The notes under the pieces are model-generated. The model was not told the origin of the DNA. It saw nothing but the letters and a program-made list of their open reading frames with translations, and did no database searches. Shown in pieces: positions 12,201 to 25,085 of a stretch of DNA of 64,000 bases (position 1 is its first letter; every line of letters starts with the position of its first letter). The stretch covers positions 9,537,001 to 9,601,000 of the forward strand of contig WPIO01000008.1 of NCBI GenBank assembly GCA_009760855.2, read 5' to 3'. The position numbers were made by a program, and so were the translations under genes. This stretch comes from Cristatella mucedo. Its lineage: Eukaryota > Bryozoa > Phylactolaemata > Cristatellidae.

Positions 12201-12929
12201 AGAACCGCCACTAGCTTACAATCAGGCGGAGCCCCGTGGATCATTCCATGCTCACCCCACCCTCCTCGATAACCTCTGTATGTTAACCAAGGAAGACCAC
12301 CGTCAAATATAGCGTGAATATTGACATTCAAAGCAGAGTAATTCTGAATAGGCACCGAGCTAGCCAGCCTTTAAAAAAAAGTTACGACTATATAAACAAA
12401 TCATCGTCACCCAGAGCCAAACTCTAGCATGCCTGTACTTGGAGACCGTTGCCGAATCTCGAGCAGCAAACAGAGTGAACTGCACAACGCAATGTTGCTC
12501 TGGCGTCTAGGAAGCGTTCCAGTTTGATTTCAGCTGTGCCCCTGGTTGCCACGAAAGAGTTGTTGTGCAGCATCTTTGTGAGAATTTCTGCCCTAGCTGA
12601 AATTATGTCGTTACAGATCAAGGTGTGCAGCTTCCAAGTGGTCGAGCAGCTATGGTTGAGCGTGCCGAACAATCTTATCGAAGGGTCGTGCAGCAAATGC
12701 ACCAGACCTTGGTAGAGGCGTGCCAGTGATACGCTACACTGTCGTGCTTTGGTCAGCAGAATCGTATGCTTGCTCCCCTTGCTCAGCAGATGCCAATTGG
12801 CTTTTGGTGTACATTTAGCAATTAAAGCATACTGCGAATTGTAAGCTTGCCGACTGCGAGACTATATTTACAATGGTTCTGACAGCCACGGTTACCCAGG
12901 TAACCAATCCAATCCAGGTTAAAAAAATA
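11701..12929. other. unassigned sequence with a (GA)n array
   Basis: Apart from the GA repeat at 12155-12196, nothing is recognised. A 63-codon plus frame at 12524-12715 overlaps a 92-codon minus frame, and neither has motif support. Confidence 0.35.
12155..12196 (+). repeat. (GA)n microsatellite
   Basis: About 21 uninterrupted GA units. Confidence 0.98.
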
Positions 12930-13078
12930 TAATTCATTTATATAGCGCCTTAAGAGAACTTAATCTCTATTCAGGCTCTTCGCATGTGCCTCGGGGCTCG
13001 AGCCCACGACCTCAGCCAGACCTTGGTCTGGGCGAGCACCTTATCCGCTGGACCAAACCAGCTCGGTTCTCGCATATT
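12930..13078 (-). mobile_element. SINE-A copy (tRNA-like head, LINE-A-like tail)
   Basis: On the minus strand it reads ctggtttggtccagcggata (A-box-like), then gtcgtgggctcgagcc (B-box-like), then gagattaagttctcttaagg and a short AT end. The head resembles a Pol III tRNA promoter. The tail matches the LINE-A 3' end, so the element probably uses LINE-A machinery for copying. Confidence 0.75.
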
Positions 13079-13560
13079 CGTGCTACGACAAAAAAGACTA
13101 GCGCCATAGGAAAATAATGGCCCCCGAAACATCTAACCGTGTTTACCCAGGGGCTCTGCACAAAAGTCGAACGAATTCCATCTTGCTGCTGTCGAAGTAC
13201 ATCTACTGGCCGTCGCCACGTTTCGGCACCACAAGTTAGTGTGACTTGGATATCACTGTCAAGCAAACGAGCGGCTACTTGCGGCCGATCTTTTTCACAA
13301 CCAGGGAACGCAAAAGATTTAAGAGAGCTCGAACCGTAATTTGCTCTTTTTCGCTTCCTTAATTTTTTGCGACAACGCAGAGGACAAACGCCAAAGCACA
13401 AATAGTCTGGACGAATAAGTAACGAGAAGTTCGGCCGCGAACAGCTTTTCCGAGTGTTCGGCAGTATGCAGCATTACAAGCCTTATTATATGCTGCCTAC
13501 TTAAATTCACACTTCCCTCTAAGTACTCGGAGTCTTTCAATGAAATCCAGTTTATCGTTT
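13079..13560. other. unassigned sequence
   Basis: Nothing recognised. A 129-codon minus frame at 13401-13012 starts here and runs into SINE-A, so I treat it as chance. Confidence 0.35.
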
Positions 13561-13561
13561 T

Positions 13562-13790
13562 TGAATGCAACTGCGGCTAATAACAATAATACTAGTAATA
13601 ACAATAACAGTAAATATGTTACAGCACCCTCACAGAACTCAATTTGTTTCTAGGCATGTACGTTCAAAGCATGTCTGTAAAATACAGGTGCGGCTAATAA
13701 TAATAGTAATAAAAATAATAAAAAAATTGTAGCACGCTCGGAGAACTCAATCTCTTTCTAGGCATGTTTGTTCTTGGCATGCAGGCATCT
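13562..13790 (-). repeat. tandem duplication of a LINE-A tail (A7)
   Basis: Two consecutive ~115-bp units (13562-13678 and 13679-13790). Each has '(a/g)caactgcggctaataa' or 'acaggtgcggctaataa', an (aat)-rich stretch, then agcac..tcagaactcaat..tttctaggcatg. Only LINE-A tail sequence is present. The shared lead-in indicates segmental duplication rather than two independent insertions. Confidence 0.7.
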
Positions 13791-13849
13791 AAGTTGTGGT
13801 GATGTTTTTTATAAGATGAACGCATTTTAATGTAGACCGAGTGTAACCC

Positions 13850-14945
13850 CTAAGGAAGCTGAAAGTAACACGAGGGGTACATCAGGGCTTTGTGGTTTAT
13901 CCTTTTCTTTTCACGGTTATATTTTCCCCCTTTCCGATGTGGATGCCAGGCAAAATCTAGGCTTTTACTTCTACGCAGATAACACTCAGCTGAACCTTTG
14001 CTTTGACCCCTCCCTGCCCTCCAGCACGTCAAGTTCTCTCAACTTCCGTGTTGCATATACTTATGACATCTGCACGTGGATGGCAGAAAAAGTGTCTAAA
14101 ATTGAATGATGATAAAACCAACCTGCTGTTTACGGGCAAACCAAGTGTGAGTCAATAGTCAAAAAGCCTAACACGATTTACTACGATTTATTTTCAGCTA
14201 CATAAAATTGCTAAAATTTGGGCTTTTTGACAGGGATACCACTTAAAATTGGTCCCATGCATTTACAATATGCCGTCTAGACTTCTGTAACTCAGCGCTT
14301 GCTGGTTACCGGCCTGTGCAAACAGGGGCTTGCAGCAGCTGCAAAATTCTGCAGCCAGACTTTTCGGTAGTGAGTGTTGCAGTTCCCACATTTCAGCACT
14401 TCTAGCTGACCTGCACTGATTCTCAATCGAGCAGCTCGTTGACTTCGAGGTTCTATCGCTCACTTTTAGGCCCCTTCATTCTTCGGCTCCAGTATACCTA
14501 CAGGATCTACTCCACAACCAGGCTTAGAATCATACCACCCTCTTTTCATTTACCCGTACCTCGTAAGAACCTCAAATCCTTTGGAGACAGTGCCTTTAGT
14601 TCGTATGCTTCCAAAGCCTGGAACTCACTTCCGAATAGCGTCACGATATCTCTTGACTTGATGACATTTAAAAAGAAGCTCAAACGCATTTACTTATAAC
14701 AGCATTTTGTGGGTCCTTCTGATTCGACCTTTGTGTGCTTATGCGTTTCAACACTTTGCATGCTGCCACTAACCATATTTGCGTGCCGACCGTGGGAATT
14801 TCAACTCTAACCATACTGAGCTGGTTTTCATTTAGCACGATACAGCAAGCTTATCGAGTGTGCTTCCCTTACAGAAAATATTTAAAATGCCTAAAAGGAG
14901 ATTAAGTTCCCAGAGGGTGCTATTTTATTTTTATTGTCAACTATC
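13850..14945 (+). mobile_element. LINE-A copy A8 with reverse transcriptase remnant
   Basis: Plus-strand LINE-A. Catalytic-domain traces are GVHQGFVVYPFLFTVI (family [10 protein letters not shown]) at about 13873 and FYADNTQLNLCFDP (YADD box) at about 13958. Then come the C-terminal blocks, including SFGDSAFSSYASKAWNSLPN at 14439-14699, and the tail gagattaagttcccagagggtgct. Frameshifts and stops interrupt it. Confidence 0.85.
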
Positions 14946-16639
14946 AATAAAAAATTACCAATCTCCGCATTAAATGTGGCTTTTATCCTGACTTATTAAG
15001 GTAGCAGTTCTTAGTAAGGTAGCAGCTTGTGACCTTCAAAAACTTTGCTTTATAGTGCAGCTTTGTGCCTCGTAAATTCCATAACTCGGTCAATTCTAAA
15101 AGAACCAAGGCGGAGTTTGAAATGTAAGATAAGCTCTACTAGAACAGCACTGGAGTAGTTTATTTCTGCTTTCGGTTCAACCATGATTGATGACATGTTA
15201 TTTATGATCCTTGAACTTTATATTTTGCTTTCATGTTTTAAAAATAGATGTCAATCTTTACATAAGGTGTTCGGCATAGTTTAGGGGTACGTCACATGTT
15301 TATATTGCAGGAGCATTGAATCTGTTAATTTTCTTGATTGCCATGCATCGAAATTTAGTCACGTGCTGTCATTGACTCTCTAAGGTAGTCAGAAGGTCAA
15401 CGTGCCAAGCATTGTTACAATAAAGTAAGTGTTAGAACGATCATAAGGCGATTATTCTCTCAGTCCTCATTAAGTATGCGATTATTAAATCTGGATATCA
15501 ATCCAATGCTCTAGGTAGATAAATCCTCAAGCTTTTCTATTTTTCGTCTAATCCTTTGAAGGTCTTGCAATGGACATTAAAACAATTTATCCGAATCACG
15601 ATGTACTTGCAGGTAGTAACACTTGTACTAGTCTCATTTATCTAGAGGACCAAGCGACATCTCTTGGCATTAAAAAAAGTCAGCAACGATGCCCCCAAGG
15701 GAGTCGGTAATGACATCGTCTCAGCAATTTCTTTGTTTTTCACGAAGTATTCACGTCAATACTTCCGTGATTGAGGCTCGGTCGACTCAGTCTTTTTCGC
15801 TTTGCTAAACCGTTTGAAAACTACCAATCCCTTGCAAGCAGCACTAAAGCTAATTCACGAAACTTAGTTACAAAACGAAAGAGGACCATGTAAATCTCAA
15901 ATGAAATTGGCTTTGCCTAAACAAAGTCCACGGGATTGCGATTGTAACATTACCATCATGCCATCAATGGCTGGTGGTCTGGTGCCCTTGGCAATGAAAG
16001 GCTAATAGCGCTACTTTATTTACCCTGCTTTCATGAAACGCTCTCGCTCAGCTGCTGAGCCAAGAGGGGCGGAAGCCAAGGAGGGCCGGAGGGCAGCTGA
16101 CCCCTGACCCATCATTTGCAAATGAGACGCTCTCATTAATAGCCATGATCGCTGGAATTTAACGGCATATGGTTGTAACTAAAGTGGCTGGATCAACCAA
16201 GAAGCAGAGGGCTCAACTAGGAAGATCAGCTGTGACCCATTGATTAAGTCGCAGCGGGCGAATCTAACATCGAGATCTACTAATAAATTAAGCCCCAAAG
16301 TAGACTAGAGCTAAAAGGGAAAAACTGACAGAAGACACGAACTGGCGAATACGTTGACCAATAAGCTACATTAAACATAATGCTAGGCTAATAGCCAAGA
16401 GTAAGAATGCCATCGGCTGAGGGTTTCGTCTGAATCAACGAGATGGGTGAACCAAAGAATCGCTACCAGGGGCCAAGTCCGCAAGAATAACTTCATGTCA
16501 AGTTTCGGGATTAACATTAAGTAGCTCAAGCAAAAGAATACCCTCTAAAAGAAGTGAGAGACCAACAATCCGGTAACGGAGACTTTTCTAACTTTGACTG
16601 TGTGCACTTGTGTTTCTGTGGCTACTCTGCTTGCAGCTT
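14946..16639. other. unassigned sequence
   Basis: No repeat family. A possible short terminal exon at 15311 (acceptor ttatattgcag; ALNLLIFLIAMHRNLVTCCH then stop) is hydrophobic but too short to support. Confidence 0.3.
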
Positions 16640-16803
16640 GTATCTTTTTGTGCTGTGGAGATCGGCTTTTAAGGTCTGGACAATCGCAAGCGATCACAGA
16701 CATAAGTAGGTTTTGCTATACGGCGAGTGAGTGGAGCCTTTTAGGTAAACCTGCAGGACCATCACCTACCTTGAGAGGCCCTTATCACGAGAGCATAGAC
16801 TAA
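16640..16803 (+). CDS. possible exon, Cys-rich segment with C-terminal tail
   Basis: A long GT/T-rich stretch with a branch-like ctaac precedes ctgcttgcag. After it, phase 1 reads CIFLCCGDRLLRSGQSQ and stays open for 54 codons to a stop at 16801. An internal donor-like gtaaac at 16744 would make it an internal 1-to-1 exon instead. Read without the splice, the upstream codons add a hydrophobic run (VSVATLLAACIFLCC), which would suit a membrane segment with a cytosolic tail. No family recognised; chance cannot be excluded. Confidence 0.2.
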
Positions 16804-17929
<1,126 letters not shown>

Positions 17930-18149
17930 CATTAATGCACATTCCATTGATACATAGTTAAACCCAAAATAGCAAATGACTGGCTTAAAGCAACATCAAA
18001 GGATGTAAAGTTGATAGAACAAATTATTCGTATCAAGCGACATCTAAAATTGTTACTGCGAAGATATGTCTGCTTGATGATTAACAATGACCAGACACAG
18101 TAGCAGTAAGTGACGAAAGCCAAGCATACCGCATGTAAAAGACACCAGC

Positions 18150-19010
18150 AGACCTGCTACTCACACGACACCCTAAGCTTACTGCCGGAATTAGGCTTTT
18201 AGCTCGTCTAATAGCGTATGTTCGTAGTTTAGGTGTCGTCTTTGACAACTGCTTACATTTTGAAAGCTTCATCAGTCAAAATACCTCTAAAAAACCGCCA
18301 ACCTGATCATTATCGAAAATATTAGGGACTGCCTGCTACGATGGCTTGCAAAAGACTTATCTAGCTCCTTGATCCTGTCTAGGTTGGATTATGCAAATAT
18401 ATTCTGGCTTGGTTAACAAAAAAAGCTAATAGGCGACTGCAGCTGGTTATGAGTATGGCTGCAAGCCTAGCTAATTTATCTCAGAGGTTCAACCATGTTT
18501 TTCTTTGCTGATGGAGCTTCATGGCTGTCAAATGATAAACGGGTAAATAGTAAAGGTTTTAAGCTGACCCAAAAGGCCTGCCAAGGCTTGCCTTATTACA
18601 AACAGCTGAAGTGCGACACCAGTTTCTGCTCCTCGTGCCAGCAGATCACCCTAAAAATAGATTAGCTGCTCAATTTTCAGGCTTAAGGATCGTTGGTGAT
18701 AGAAGGTTTTGCTGTGCCGCTCTTAGACTTTTGAACTCACTTCTGCGATTCTTATGAAACGACCGATACGCTCCTGCTGTCGGCTGCAGCTGAGCTGCTA
18801 CATGCTACTCGCTCCCTCAACTGATCAGCTGACTCAGCTACGCTTCTCACTTTCTCTTGGCTGCGTAAGTGGAAGTCTTTTTCCTACCACATACACACCG
18901 GAAACTGCTTGGGGCTTGGGGGCTCTGTAGTAGAATCTTCTGCTTCACGCACACTTAGTCTCTGTGGCTTTGTGGAGGTACAACCGGAGATAAATTACAA
19001 TATCATTCCA
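18150..19010 (+). mobile_element. LINE-B copy B2, diverged
   Basis: Plus-strand LINE-B, older than the others. It is recognised by ...cctagctccttgatcctgtctaggttggattatgc..., ...ctgcagctggttatgagtatggctgcaag..., the UTR with ...cacttagtctctgtggctttgtggagg... and a final ggagataaattacaatat. Stops and indels run throughout. Confidence 0.8.
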
Positions 19011-19735
19011 TCCTTTTAGTGGACTCCATCACATAAGAACTTCCAAGTTTCAGCTCGTTTCTGTATTATTTTGCGCCAGATGAATATGCTCTACAGCTTT
19101 TAAATTCAACAGTAATTTAAAACTAATGTGCAGTAATGCTAATGTTGAACTGGCTGTCTGATGTCAAACATTTTAGCTGTCTCAGACCACAGATTATTTG
19201 CCGTTTACTTCCAAAACTATTCTTTTGTTTTTACTGTGTGCGAAAACTTACCTATTCACAGTAACCTGTAGAATATTCAGTAGGTCCTGGCTATTTACCA
19301 AGAAAGGATAGGCCAAGGATAACGAAGAATCAGTGATCATGTCATTTAGAAACGTTTACAAGAAAAAATCAAGCGCAAAATTACTTACATATGTCTCGTT
19401 ACACACGTTCCTATTTAGGCTTTACCTTTAGAATATATTTCCTTTGAAATTTCAGGCTCTACTAAGATTATTTTAATTCTACAAGTTGATCTAGGAAATG
19501 ATGTTTCAAATTCCAAATCGCCTCCGTTCGAGTCCACCACTTCTCGCAACACTTCTAACACCAATTCGCTCACAACGCAGTTCCGAGTAAATCTGCCCGC
19601 TTTGGAATTAAAAACATTGCACTCAAGTTTTCCACAGGCATCCATTATCTTCAATTGTTAGCTTGACATGATTAGTTTTAGTTATTTTTAACGAATTGTG
19701 GAAATCCTGATTTTTCCCAGTGATTAAAGTGGTCA
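19011..19735. other. unassigned sequence
   Basis: Nothing recognised; AT-rich. Confidence 0.35.
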
Positions 19736-19830
19736 TTCCGACCAAGGATTAGCGGTTGTGGGCTCGAGCTCCATGGCATATGCGAAACACCTGCATAGCG
19801 ATTAAGTTCTCTTATGGCGCAATAGAAGTG

Positions 19831-19835
<5 letters not shown>
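19736..19835 (+). mobile_element. SINE-A copy, 5'-incomplete
   Basis: Remnant of the tRNA-like head (gattaaagtggtcattccgacc, ggttgtgggctcgagctcc) followed by the LINE-A-like tail (gcgattaagttctcttatggcgc). It then runs into an expanded (TA)n at 19833-19887. Confidence 0.65.
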
Positions 19836-19886
<51 letters not shown>

Positions 19887-19887
19887 T
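19833..19887. repeat. (TA)n microsatellite at a SINE-A tail
   Basis: TA repeat with one G interruption, placed exactly where SINE-A copies end. It probably expanded from the AT-rich tail. Confidence 0.9.
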
Positions 19888-20157
19888 TGAAGGTCAATAT
19901 TTTATATTCTTGTCCATTAGTACACAATTGTTGGTGTATATTGTATAGTTCGGTTTTGTCTAGTGGCACTGATTTGGAATATTTTTGAAATAATACCATC
20001 TGATTTTCGAATTTTCATATTTTAAAAGTTTGGAATAAGGTAACTTTGAATTAAATTACATAAATGTGGCCCGGTTTCACCGGAATTAAAGTATAAGTGT
20101 TGTGTTTCCTCCGCGTCCGAGATCGTCACATTAGGATAGCACCTAGACAGTATAATT

Positions 20158-20530
20158 TATAATAATAATAATAATACAAATAAAAATAATATATTTGCAC
20201 TGTGCCATCAGAGAAATAAATCTCTCTCTCTAGACACTTTACAGATGTTGCATATAGAGTTTCACCTAATTTTTGGTGGTAACGTCCGCAAGCAGCAGGC
20301 ATAGTGTAAGCAGGTATATGAACGCGGAGGATGAATGACAAGGACCCACCAAAAGCTGCAATAAGCAGATGTAATTTAAGCTTCTTTTTTAAGGTCTCTA
20401 TTTCAGGGGACGTTGTGGCATGCATCTTCAGTGAGTTCAAGGCTTTGCTAGCATATGAACTAAAAGCATTTTCTCTAAAGGTTTTGAGGTTCGTACGGGT
20501 TTTAACTAAACGATATTCGTGTTGATTGGT
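20158..20530 (-). mobile_element. LINE-A copy A9, 3' end
   Basis: (aat)n at 20160-20175, then the tail block (gccatcagagaaataaatctctctctctagacactttaca). The rest corresponds to the reverse transcriptase C-terminal end on the minus strand. It abuts dispersed repeat R. Confidence 0.75.
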
Positions 20531-20723
20531 CTGGGTGAGCAGCCTTCCATTCTATGTCGTTCATGTTTATTCCGCAAGCTAATGCACTAATTTATAGAGA
20601 TGCAGCGGTTACTCTGATGACACTTTGTCCTGACAGCTGTGTGAGGGTGCTTCTGTCTCCTGTATTTATTCCACTTGCTGTGTAAAATAAGGCAGCTTTA
20701 AAAATCTTATCCTTTCACCAGCG

Positions 20724-20862
20724 CACACGCCCACACACGCACTCACGCTCACGCGCACGCATGTACACAAATGAACGCCCACACGCACGCACACACATAC
20801 ACACACACAAACACACCGTACACACACACAAACACACAGAGACACACACAGAGACACACACA

Positions 20863-20895
<33 letters not shown>
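20724..20895. repeat. (CA)n/(TA)n microsatellite inside repeat R
   Basis: Interrupted CA repeat followed by a TA run. The equivalent place in the second copy of R has its own CA/TA array (24402-24500). Confidence 0.95.
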
Positions 20896-20898
<3 letters not shown>

Positions 20899-21019
20899 AA
20901 TGTGTGTGAATATGCATACTGCATGCATTAAGGTCTTGTGGAAATGATAATTGGCCAACAGTCCTACGGTTTGTGACATCACAAGACAGCCTATACACAG
21001 ACCTTTGCTAGGGAACAAG

Positions 21020-21170
21020 GCCAAGCCGATTTGAACCGTGATCACAGTAGGTAAGATTGCTGCTCTGTGTGACCTCGGTCCCGTAATCGTGGGCTAAAAT
21101 TCTGCCGTGGGCGATCTTTTACTGCTGCTGCAAGTGGTAGTCATTGCTTGTAAGCTCTTCTGCCTCGATA
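21020..21170 (+). mobile_element. SINE-B copy within repeat R copy 1
   Basis: Degenerate tRNA-like segment (gtaggtaagattgctgctctg, B-box region aatcgtgggctaaaattct) with the SINE-B body gtgggcgatctttta..gctgcaagtggt..ttgtaagctcttctgcc. The same module stands alone at 39.6, 49.0 and 59.1 kb. Confidence 0.65.
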
Positions 21171-21657
21171 CAAAAAAAGCCTGTTACATCAGCTAGTATT
21201 TATTTTCTCACCACGACGCAGTCCCTCATTGGTGTCCCTCAGCATTAGTATCCCTCGATGGTGCTGGTAGAGTCCAGTGACCTTTTTTAGTCCTTTGAGT
21301 GAACCCCTTTATAAAATACACACCGTTAAGCACAGCGTGTAATCTCAAACCCGGAAGTTCTGGTTGTGCGGTTCTGCCGCTGTATTAAGATGTCGGAGTT
21401 GATACGAAGTATCTTGCACATAGCCTTATTTGAAATTCAAACTTCATCAGACCATAGGAGCTGTAGAACTCGAAAGGTAGTAGTATCGTCGGTGAACGGA
21501 AATCGACGCCAAAACAATGAGCTGGTGAGGCCAAATGGATTCGTTGTGCGGCGAGCCTCTTGAAAGGCCAGCTTCCGGTAAGTCTAGCGTGGTTTGAACC
21601 GTAAAAATCTACCGTAGCAATGGCCTATTCGACAGTTCTGATCCAAGAATTAGTGGT

Positions 21658-22820
21658 TAATGATAATAATAATAATAATAATAATAGTAATAATAGACTT
21701 GATAAAGTACCCATAACAACTTAATCTCTTTCTAGGCGCTTTACTTTGCTGTACAGGAATTACGATCGAATGGTGAGTGGTATCATGCTTGATAAACCAC
21801 AAGAGCAGCATGGTTAATGGTAACATGCACAGGGTCAGCATACAACTGTGGTTAGTGGCAGCATTCAACTGTGTCAGCACGCATAAGCACATAAAGGTCA
21901 AATCACCCGGACCCACCAAATGCTGTTATAAATAGGTGCGTTTTCTATTTCTTTTAAACTGTGTTCAATTCAGGGGATGTCGTGACGCAAGTCGCAGAGT
22001 GAGTTCCAGGTCTGGGAGTATACGAACTAAAGGCACGGTCTCCAAAGGATTTGAGTTTTGTACGAGGTATAGGTAAACAGTTAGATTCCGAAAACCGGGT
22101 GGTACGACGCTTAGCTGGGTGGGGCAGTAATTCTGATAGGTAGGCTGGAGCCAAAGAATGAAGGGACCTAAAAGTGAGCGAGAACATCTCGAAGTCGATG
22201 TGTTGCTTGACTGGTAGCCAGCGCAAGTCGGGGAGAAGTTGTTGGATGTGGCAACTGCGACACTCACGACAGACAAGCCTATGTGTAGAGTTTCGCACCA
22301 GCTGTAAGCAGCAGTTGCACATGCAGGTAGACTCGAACGCAGTGAGTTACGAAATTTTAAGACGGGATGTCATAAATACACGGGCTAACTTAGATGTGGT
22401 ATCCCTGTCTAAAAAGCCAGAGTTTTAGCTATTTCATGTTGCGAACACTGGTAGACATGATTGTGGAGGTGATAGGGTCGTCTAACGAAAGGCCACTTTG
22501 GAACATGACAACTAGATTTTGTGCAAATTCAACAGGAGCTATGCTGGAAGAGCCGATTTTGAGCGTTACCCTTACCGACGTATGAATCGCACTTACTTTG
22601 CCCATACAATAGTAAGTTAGTTTTATCCTCATTCAATTTAAGAAAGTTTGCTGCCATCCATGTGCGGTTTTCATCAATGCACGGTGCAAGGGAGTTGAGA
22701 GAATTCAATGTGTTGGAGGGCTGGGAGGGATCACAGAAAAGGTACAGCTGAGTGTTATCGGCACAGAAGTGAAAGCCTGGATTGCACTTGGCAATCATAT
22801 GGGCAAGAGGGAGAGTTTAA
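21658..22820 (-). mobile_element. LINE-A copy A10 with catalytic and C-terminal reverse transcriptase
   Basis: One of the longest LINE-A copies. (aat)n opens it at 21660. Minus-strand frames follow in order: 22798-22529 contains FCADNTQLYL (YADD box), DENRTWMAANFLKLN and EDKTNLLLYG; 22322-21954 contains LQLVQNSTHRLVCRE, ADLRWLPVKQHIDFEMF and FGDRAFSSYTP. The frames are offset, so the copy is broken. It inserted at or beside the 3' edge of repeat R copy 1. Confidence 0.9.
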
Positions 22821-24120
22821 ACTTTGATAAGAACTGGACCACGTTGGTTCAACGTCTGATGCCTGAAATCATGAGAAGGTCGTTGTACACCCTAAGCGAT
22901 GCTGACTTACTCAGTGGAATGATTAGCTCTAAGCCCAGACTCGAACTTACTTTCTTGGTTTGATGTCTAAATATGCAAGTTTAGTTGGTTTGCTTCTTAA
23001 AGTTGTGCTACGTCTTTGACATATTTTGATTGCAATACCTTGTTTTATACGATAACGAGCTCAAATGCTTCTTCAACTACTGGTGGTCAGGGGTCGCCCC
23101 CCCAGCACTCATGCTTTACAAATCTAACATTGCTAAAGGCATCGTGCACTCCCCTTTCAGATCATAACATGAACTCCTTGTTTGATTCGTAAATGGTCTA
23201 CCTCTTGCATTCATCTGATCTAAATGTGAGTTATTTATCGCTCTATATTTTCAAAATTGGTTTATTCCTCGTTTGAAAGGTTTTTTATGACATCAGAGAG
23301 CTCCTTGGTGACTGATCTTGCGACGGCAACGTTACATGTACGTTTGTCTCACGAGAGTTCTGGCATAACCTAATTGGTCTCTCCCACACTTCTTCTGGTA
23401 CATTACTCTATAAATAAATATGAAAGCACTCTGTAGAAATCCATCATTACGGTTTGAACTATCCGGAGAAAACCGAGGCACGGGTCCTTCTGGAAGAATT
23501 TGAGGTTTGTGGACCTTAATCTCTGTAACTACTTTGATTATTTTAGGTGATGCAAAAAATTCCATCTTCTCGTTTGCTTACATAGGACAATTTTGTTGCA
23601 ACTTCAATGCCGTTGTGGTTTATTATAATAGATCGTTAATTTATTCCCTAGAGATTCAAGTAATTTCCTACTCTCAGTTTAAATTGTGCTAGCTTCCTGC
23701 TAGTTGTAATTTTTCTCCCTTTTTGTACGGTCAATGCTCCTGACTCGGTTGTCTCTCCAAATATAATTTTCCGTATCTTCAATCTATAGCCTTAGAATGC
23801 TTACTTCATTTGCTATCAAGTTTTTTATGTTCGTTTGAAGTCCTTCAACCGTTTGTTCATGTAACTGAGTCAAGTTTGAACATTGGTCAGTAGCTTGCAT
23901 CACTTCACGTTTGAATATTTCTTGGAATTCTATTGTCAATAATGAGTCTTCTGCAAATTAGAATATTTCTTGGAGTGTTTGTGAAGCCAGTGCTATTTCG
24001 TTTCCAATCGACTTCCTTAGTATATTGCTTCGTTATTTTTTAGTCTTTTTCTTGTAGCTCCATTTCTAGTTTTGAGTCAGCGTTTTATAGTTGATACTCT
24101 CCTTTTATAAAGTAACCTGA
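22821..24120. other. unassigned AT-rich sequence
   Basis: T-rich on the plus strand; no repeat family and no supported exon seen. Confidence 0.35.
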
Positions 24121-24401
24121 GTAAGTAGTCCTCCATTCTATGTCGTCCATGTTTTTCCGAAAGCCAGTGCTCTCATTTTTAGAGGTGCTAAGGTAAAGTA
24201 TTTGTTCCTGTCGTTGCTGTCTGATTTAAAGCTACTTTAAAAATATGATTCTTTCACCAGCACACCCGCAGAGACAGAGACACGTGCGAGCGTGCACGCT
24301 CACAAACAAATGCACAGCCATGCGCAAGTACACCCATGCTCATGCACATGTATGCACAAACATACACCTGCGCTCACCCACACAAACATATACACACATG
24401 C

Positions 24402-24406
24402 ACACG

Positions 24407-24438
<32 letters not shown>

Positions 24439-24500
24439 CACTCACACACACACACACACACACACGGACGCATACGCACACACAATATATATACGTATAT
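24402..24500. repeat. (CA)n/(TA)n microsatellite
   Basis: CA repeat, slightly interrupted, ending in a short TA run. It lies inside repeat R copy 2. Confidence 0.95.
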
Positions 24501-24609
24501 GGACATGCATACTGCATGCATTACGGTCTGGTAGAACTGGTACTTGGCCAATAGTCCAGTGGTTTGTGACATTACAAGATAGCCTCTACGCAGCAATTTG
24601 CCAAGGAAG

Positions 24610-24765
24610 CAAAGCCTAGCCGATTTGAGCCGTGAGCACGCTAGACAAGGTGGTTTCTCTTTCTGATATCGGTCCGAAGGTTGTGGGCTTGAATCCTGAG
24701 GTGGGCAATCCTTTATTGCAGCTGCAAGCGGTGGTCATAGCCTTTAAGCTCTTCTGCCGTTATAC
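24610..24765 (+). mobile_element. SINE-B copy within repeat R copy 2
   Basis: Best-kept SINE-B head of the plus-strand copies: gctagacaaggtggtttctc (A-box-like), aggttgtgggcttgaatcctg (B-box-like), then gtgggcaatcctttattgcagctgcaagcggtggtcatag and ctcttctgcc. Confidence 0.7.
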
Positions 24766-25085
24766 AAAACGAAATTACTAAATCATCTAGTATTTATTTT
24801 CTCACCATGAGGCAAGGTCCCTCATTGGTTTCCCACAGCCGGAGTGTCCCTCGATGATACTGGTAGAGTCCAGTGAACTTTTGTAGTCTTCTGAGTGAAT
24901 CCCGTTATAGAATGCACACAGTTAAGCAGAGCGTCTCATCTCATCCCGCAAGCTAAGGATGTCTGGTCTTGCCATCGTATCAAGATATCGGGGTCGATAC
25001 ACAGTAAAAATCTTGTGCTTGGCCTTATCTGAGAGGCAAACTTAATCAGAAGATTGCGGCTTTAGAACTCGCTGAATCGTAGCGG

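Larger units (their letters stand above)
20531..21655 (+). repeat. dispersed repeat R, copy 1 (intact span)
   Basis: About 1.1 kb similar along most of its length to 24121-25085 plus 26673-26835, in the same orientation. Shared landmarks are ccattctatgtcgttcatgt, ctttcaccagc, a CA/TA microsatellite, gcatactgcatgcattaagg, tagtatttattttctcacca and ctggtagagtccagtga. An embedded SINE-B lies at the same internal place. No coding frame of its own is seen, so it is either a non-autonomous element or a segmental duplication. Confidence 0.8.
24121..25085 (+). repeat. dispersed repeat R, copy 2, left part
   Basis: Matches 20531-21485 from ccattctatgtcgtccatgt to tagaactcgctgaat, with its own CA array and SINE-B. 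The remaining ~165 bp of R are found after a ~1.6 kb interruption, at 26673. Confidence 0.8.

Noticed and set aside
20666-21045. Cys/Val- and Thr/His-rich frames over CA repeats (also 24245-24619)
   Set aside because: They are translations of (CA)n/(GT)n arrays with only short unique ends.
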